Shown: positions 5,156 to 7,829 of the stretch, one piece after another
Layout of the letters: the number at the start of each line of letters is the position of its first letter
Position numbering within the stretch: the stretch's first letter is position 1
Origin: Oxalobacteraceae bacterium UBA6704
Lineage (GTDB): Bacteria > Pseudomonadota > Gammaproteobacteria > Burkholderiales > Burkholderiaceae_D
Assembly (NCBI GenBank): GCA_002454505.1
Contig: DKJA01000201.1
Location: forward strand, 1 to 7,829
DNA: 7,829 bases
Direction: 5' to 3'
Notes under the pieces: generated by a model
The model's database searches: none
Seen by the model: only the letters and a program-made list of their open reading frames with translations
What the model was told of the DNA's origin: nothing
Made by a program: the position numbers and the translations under genes

Positions 5156-5560
5156 ATGTCGCTATTTTCCATCTTCAATGTTTCCGGTTCGGCCATGAGC
5201 GCCCAGGCGCAGCGCCTGAACGTGGTGGCCAGCAACCTCGCCAACGCGGACAGCGCCACCAGTGCCAACGGCGAGGCCTACCGCGCCAAGCAGGTCGTGT
5301 TCGAAGCGACGCCGACGGTCAACGAGGCGGCCACCGGCGTGCGCGTGCAGCAGGTGATCGAAGACCCGTCGCCGATGAAGCAGATGTACGACCCGAAAAG
5401 CCCGCTGGCCGACGAAAACGGCTACGTGACGATGCCGAACGTGAACGTGGTGGACGAGATGGTCAACATGCTGTCGGCCTCGCGCTCGTACCAGAACAAC
5501 GTTGAAACGATGAATGCCGCCAAAAGCATGCTCCTGAAAACCCTGACCATCGGTCAATAA
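5156..5560 (+). CDS. flgC: Flagellar proximal rod protein FlgC
   Basis: FlgC is the second proximal rod subunit, stacked with FlgB and FlgF below the distal rod FlgG. The 134-residue product is standard size. It has the N-terminal motif SAMSAQAQRLNVVASNLANA (12-31), a central beta-rich part around VVFEATPTV and VRVQQVIEDPSPMKQMYDP, and the conserved C-terminal block NGYVTMPNVNVVDEMVNMLS (88-107) followed by ASRSYQNNVETMN and a helix. The ribosome binding site AAGGAG at 5143-5148, overlapping the last base of the flgB stop, is 7 nt from the ATG. That spacing suggests strong, coupled translation. Confidence 0.97.
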   Translation: MSLFSIFNVSGSAMSAQAQRLNVVASNLANADSATSANGEAYRAKQVVFEATPTVNEAATGVRVQQVIEDPSPMKQMYDPKSPLADENGYVTMPNVNVVDEMVNMLSASRSYQNNVETMNAAKSMLLKTLTIGQ

Positions 5561-5574
5561 CCGCAGACAACAAC

Positions 5575-6246
5575 ATGGCCGTTTCCACCACCACCTCGAC
5601 CCCGTCGGCAGCACTGCTGAACTCGGTCAACACCCGCGCCACCACCACGTCCACCACCGACGCGGACCAGGACAAGTTCATGACGCTGCTGATCACGCAG
5701 CTGCAGAACCAGGATCCGCTGAACCCGCTGGACAACGCGGAAGTCACCAGCCAGCTGGCGCAACTGAACACCGTCACGGGCATCAACAAGCTGAACGAGA
5801 CGATGAACACCTACGTCGGTTACTACGTGCAGAACTCGCAGGCCGTCGGCATGATCGACAAGGGCGTGCTGGTGGCCGGCAGCGAACTCGAACTGGGCGA
5901 GTCGGGCGGTGCCAAGCTCGGCGTCGAACTGGGCAACAGTGCCGAGACCGTCACGGTCGATATCAAGAATTCCGCCGGCGAGGTGGTCAAGAGTTTCTCG
6001 ATGGGCGCCACCGAGGCGAGCATCGTGCCGCTGGAATGGGACGGCAAGCTGGAGGACGGCACGCAGGCGCCGGCCGGCAGCTACAAGGTGGCCGTGTCGG
6101 CCACGTCCGCCGGCTCGGCGATGGAAGTCATCCAGCCGCTGCAGTACGGCAAGGTGTCCAGCGTCTCGACGGGCGCCTACGGCACGCGGCTCGATGTGCC
6201 GCCCTTCGGCGCCATCGCGCTGGGCGACATCAAGCAAGTCTTCTAA
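5575..6246 (+). CDS. flgD: Flagellar hook cap / hook assembly scaffold FlgD
   Basis: FlgD caps the growing hook and guides FlgE polymerisation; it is shed when the hook is done. The 223-residue length fits the family. A disordered Ser/Thr-rich N-terminus (1-30) carries the export signal. The conserved family block at 33-70 includes DKFMTLLITQLQNQDPLNP and LDNAEVTSQLAQLNTVTGI. A helix with LNETMNTYVG follows. The C-terminal Tudor/Ig-like module runs from about 96, with the FlgD Ig pattern VPLEWDGKLEDGTQAPAGSY at 151-170 and the closing GAIALGDIKQVF. The gap after flgC is 14 nt and contains no Shine-Dalgarno sequence (CCGCAGACAACAAC), so translation may depend on coupling with flgC. Confidence 0.96.
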   Translation: MAVSTTTSTPSAALLNSVNTRATTTSTTDADQDKFMTLLITQLQNQDPLNPLDNAEVTSQLAQLNTVTGINKLNETMNTYVGYYVQNSQAVGMIDKGVLVAGSELELGESGGAKLGVELGNSAETVTVDIKNSAGEVVKSFSMGATEASIVPLEWDGKLEDGTQAPAGSYKVAVSATSAGSAMEVIQPLQYGKVSSVSTGAYGTRLDVPPFGAIALGDIKQVF

Positions 6247-6282
6247 CTACTTACACACGCTTACTTTCCGACAGGGGAAATC

Positions 6283-7806
6283 ATGTTCCAGCAAGGTCTC
6301 AGCGGGCTCAACGCCGCATCCAAATCGCTCGATGTCATCGGCAACAACGTCGCCAATGCCAGCACCGTGGGCTTCAAGAGTTCGGAAGCGCAGTTCGCCG
6401 ACCTGTACGCGAACTCGCTGATGAACGGCGTGGCCGGCAACAATGCCGGCATCGGCGTGTCGGTGGCGCGGATTGCCCAGCAGTTCACGCAGGGTAATAT
6501 CGAAACAACCAACAACCCGCTGGACATCTCCATCAACGGCAGCGGCTTCTTCCGCATGAGCGTCAATGGCGCGATCCAGTACACCCGCAACGGCCAGTTC
6601 CTGCTCGATAAGACCGGCACGATCGTCAACGCCCAGGGCGCCGCGCTGACCGGCTACATCGCCGACGCGAACGGCGTCATCGCGCAAGGCGCGCCGGTGC
6701 CGATCGTCATCGATTCGTCCGACCTGAAGCCGATCGAGACGACCAAGGCCAACTTCCAGATCAACCTGAGCTCGAATTCGAAGACGCCGGAAAAAAGCCC
6801 GTTCGACGCCTCCGATCCGGCCACCTACACGAAACAGACCACGATGCCGGTCTACGACTCGCTGGGTAACCAGCACATCATGGGCGTCTATTACGTGAGC
6901 CTGGGCAGCGGCAACTGGGACGTGTATGCGGCGAACGATGGCGTGGAGGTGGATTCGCAGGCCGTGATGTCCGGCGTGGCGGCCGATCCGACCGTGATGG
7001 AAGCCCGCGCCCAATACCAGGCCGCCATTTCCGCCGGCGCCGACCAGACCGCCGCGCGCACCGCCTACGTCACGGCGGTGGGCAATGCGGTGACGACGGC
7101 GCTCGGCGGCATCGCCAACGTGCCGCAGTCCGTGCTGGACGCCGTCACCGCGCTGGCCGACCCGGCCGGCAGCCTGGCAGGCAGTGCCAGTTCCACGCCG
7201 GCCTCGATCGATGCCGCCTTTTCCGCCGCCGTCAACGTGCCGGCACAAAAGATCGGCACGCTGGCCTTCACCACTAGCGGCGTGCTGGACACGACCGCCA
7301 CCCAACCCACTTTGCCGTTCACGATCAATCTGCCGATCTTCCCGGACAACGGTGCCGAACTGACGATGAACATCGTCACTTCGTTCGACGGCATCACGCA
7401 GTACGGCTCCGCCACCAGCGAGAAGAACTCCACCCAGGACGGCCGCGCCGCGCAGAGCCTGGTGCGCTTCTCCACCGATGCGAATGGCGTCATCATCGGC
7501 CAGTACAGCGAAGGCGCCACGCGCCAGCTGGGCCAGGTGGTGCTGGCCGACTTCGCCAGCGTCGACAACCTGATCCCGCTGGGTAACAACGCCTGGGCCG
7601 AAAGCGGTGCTTCCGGCGTGGCGCAGATCGGCACGCCGAGCGATGGCGGCATGGGCCAATTGCGCTCGGCCTCCGTCGAATCGTCCAACGTCGACCTGAC
7701 CGAGCAGCTGGTCGACATGATCACCGCGCAGCGCGTCTACCAGGCCAATGCGCAGACCATCAAGACCGAGGATTCGGTGCTGCAGACGCTGGTCAACCTG
7801 AGGTAA
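6283..7806 (+). CDS. flgE: Flagellar hook protein FlgE
   Basis: FlgE polymerises into the curved hook, the universal joint between rod and filament. The N-terminal D0 segment has GLSGLNAASKSLDVIGNNVA at 5-24 and STVGFKSSEAQFADLY. The hook/basal-body motif NPLDISINGSGFFRM is at 78-92, with YTRNGQFLLDKTGTIVNAQG after it. FlgE-type middle domains contain VYDSLGNQHIMGVYYV (190-205). The C-terminal D0 helix holds SNVDLTEQLVDMITAQRVYQ (468-487), then ANAQTIKTEDSVLQTLVNLR. At 507 residues it is about 100 longer than enterobacterial FlgE (about 403). Most of the extra length looks like an Ala-rich helical insertion at about 226-322, in the outer D2-like region. AGGGGA at 6273-6278 is 4 nt from the ATG. 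The gap after flgD is 36 nt. A repeat core follows 9 nt after the stop. Confidence 0.97.
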   Translation: MFQQGLSGLNAASKSLDVIGNNVANASTVGFKSSEAQFADLYANSLMNGVAGNNAGIGVSVARIAQQFTQGNIETTNNPLDISINGSGFFRMSVNGAIQYTRNGQFLLDKTGTIVNAQGAALTGYIADANGVIAQGAPVPIVIDSSDLKPIETTKANFQINLSSNSKTPEKSPFDASDPATYTKQTTMPVYDSLGNQHIMGVYYVSLGSGNWDVYAANDGVEVDSQAVMSGVAADPTVMEARAQYQAAISAGADQTAARTAYVTAVGNAVTTALGGIANVPQSVLDAVTALADPAGSLAGSASSTPASIDAAFSAAVNVPAQKIGTLAFTTSGVLDTTATQPTLPFTINLPIFPDNGAELTMNIVTSFDGITQYGSATSEKNSTQDGRAAQSLVRFSTDANGVIIGQYSEGATRQLGQVVLADFASVDNLIPLGNNAWAESGASGVAQIGTPSDGGMGQLRSASVESSNVDLTEQLVDMITAQRVYQANAQTIKTEDSVLQTLVNLR

Positions 7807-7815
7807 CTGTAGGCG

Positions 7816-7828
7816 GGGGACTGTCCCC
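7816..7828 (+). repeat. Isolated GGGGACTGTCCCC repeat core after flgE, cut by window edge
   Basis: The 13 bases form GGGG-ACTGT-CCCC, one base different from the GGGGTCTGTCCCC core of the unit at 2883-2923. It lies 9 nt past the flgE stop. The flanking AAAAT/ATTTT arms seen in the other copies are not present on the left and lie off the window on the right. It is probably a diverged member of the same intergenic family, and its hairpin might act after flgE. Confidence 0.6.
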
Positions 7829-7829
7829 G

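Noticed and set aside
6247..7659. Minus-strand open frame of 470 codons opposite flgE
   Set aside because: Composition (Gly/Arg/His/Val) is the mirror of GC-rich flgE codons; there is no recognisable domain or promoter.

Overview
The window is a GC-rich stretch (roughly two thirds G+C by eye) of a flagellar and motility gene cluster. The proteins most resemble those of Burkholderiales betaproteobacteria, and my best guess is Oxalobacteraceae (Massilia, Duganella, Janthinobacterium and relatives). That guess rests on the FlhG-FliA-MotC-MotD order, the FlgN/FlgM/FlgA block beside flgBCDE, and the GGGGTCTGTCCCC-type intergenic repeats. The genus is an inference. Almost every base is explained by known flagellar genes, and I found no undescribed multigene system.

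Layout: (1) 1-2758, plus strand: the 3' end of a FlhG-type MinD-like ATPase, then fliA (sigma-28), then the stator pair motC and motD. fliA and motC overlap by 19 nt, and motC and motD are 1 nt apart, so the three are probably one transcript. (2) 2759-3014: a convergent intergenic region. It holds a cluster of hairpin-forming repeats (three contiguous 41-bp units plus one outlying unit) and an intrinsic terminator for the minus-strand genes. (3) 3015-4590, minus strand: flgA, flgM and flgN, transcribed in that order. A near-consensus sigma-28 promoter lies in the flgA-flgM gap. (4) 4591-4726: the divergent flgA/flgB promoter region, where I could assign no promoter. (5) 4727-7806, plus strand: flgB, flgC, flgD and flgE (proximal rod, rod, hook cap, hook). 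(6) 7807-7829: the start of the next intergenic region, containing another core of the repeat family, cut by the window edge.

How the genes work together: FlhG normally controls flagellar number and placement. FlgA, FlgB, FlgC, FlgD and FlgE belong to the rod, P-ring and hook stage. FlgM holds FliA inactive until the hook is complete and FlgM is exported. FliA then transcribes late genes. Here those very likely include flgM and the late chaperone gene flgN, through the sigma-28 promoter at 3849-3875. FliA and its antagonist FlgM are encoded on converging transcripts about 2.3 kb apart, so the checkpoint is visible in one window. MotC/MotD supply a stator that drives the finished motor.

Points worth a second look are the repeat cluster and its inverted core, the sigma-28 promoter with a palindromic spacer, an alanine-rich insertion of about 95 residues in FlgE, the fliA/motC overlap, and the weak ribosome binding sites of fliA and flgD.
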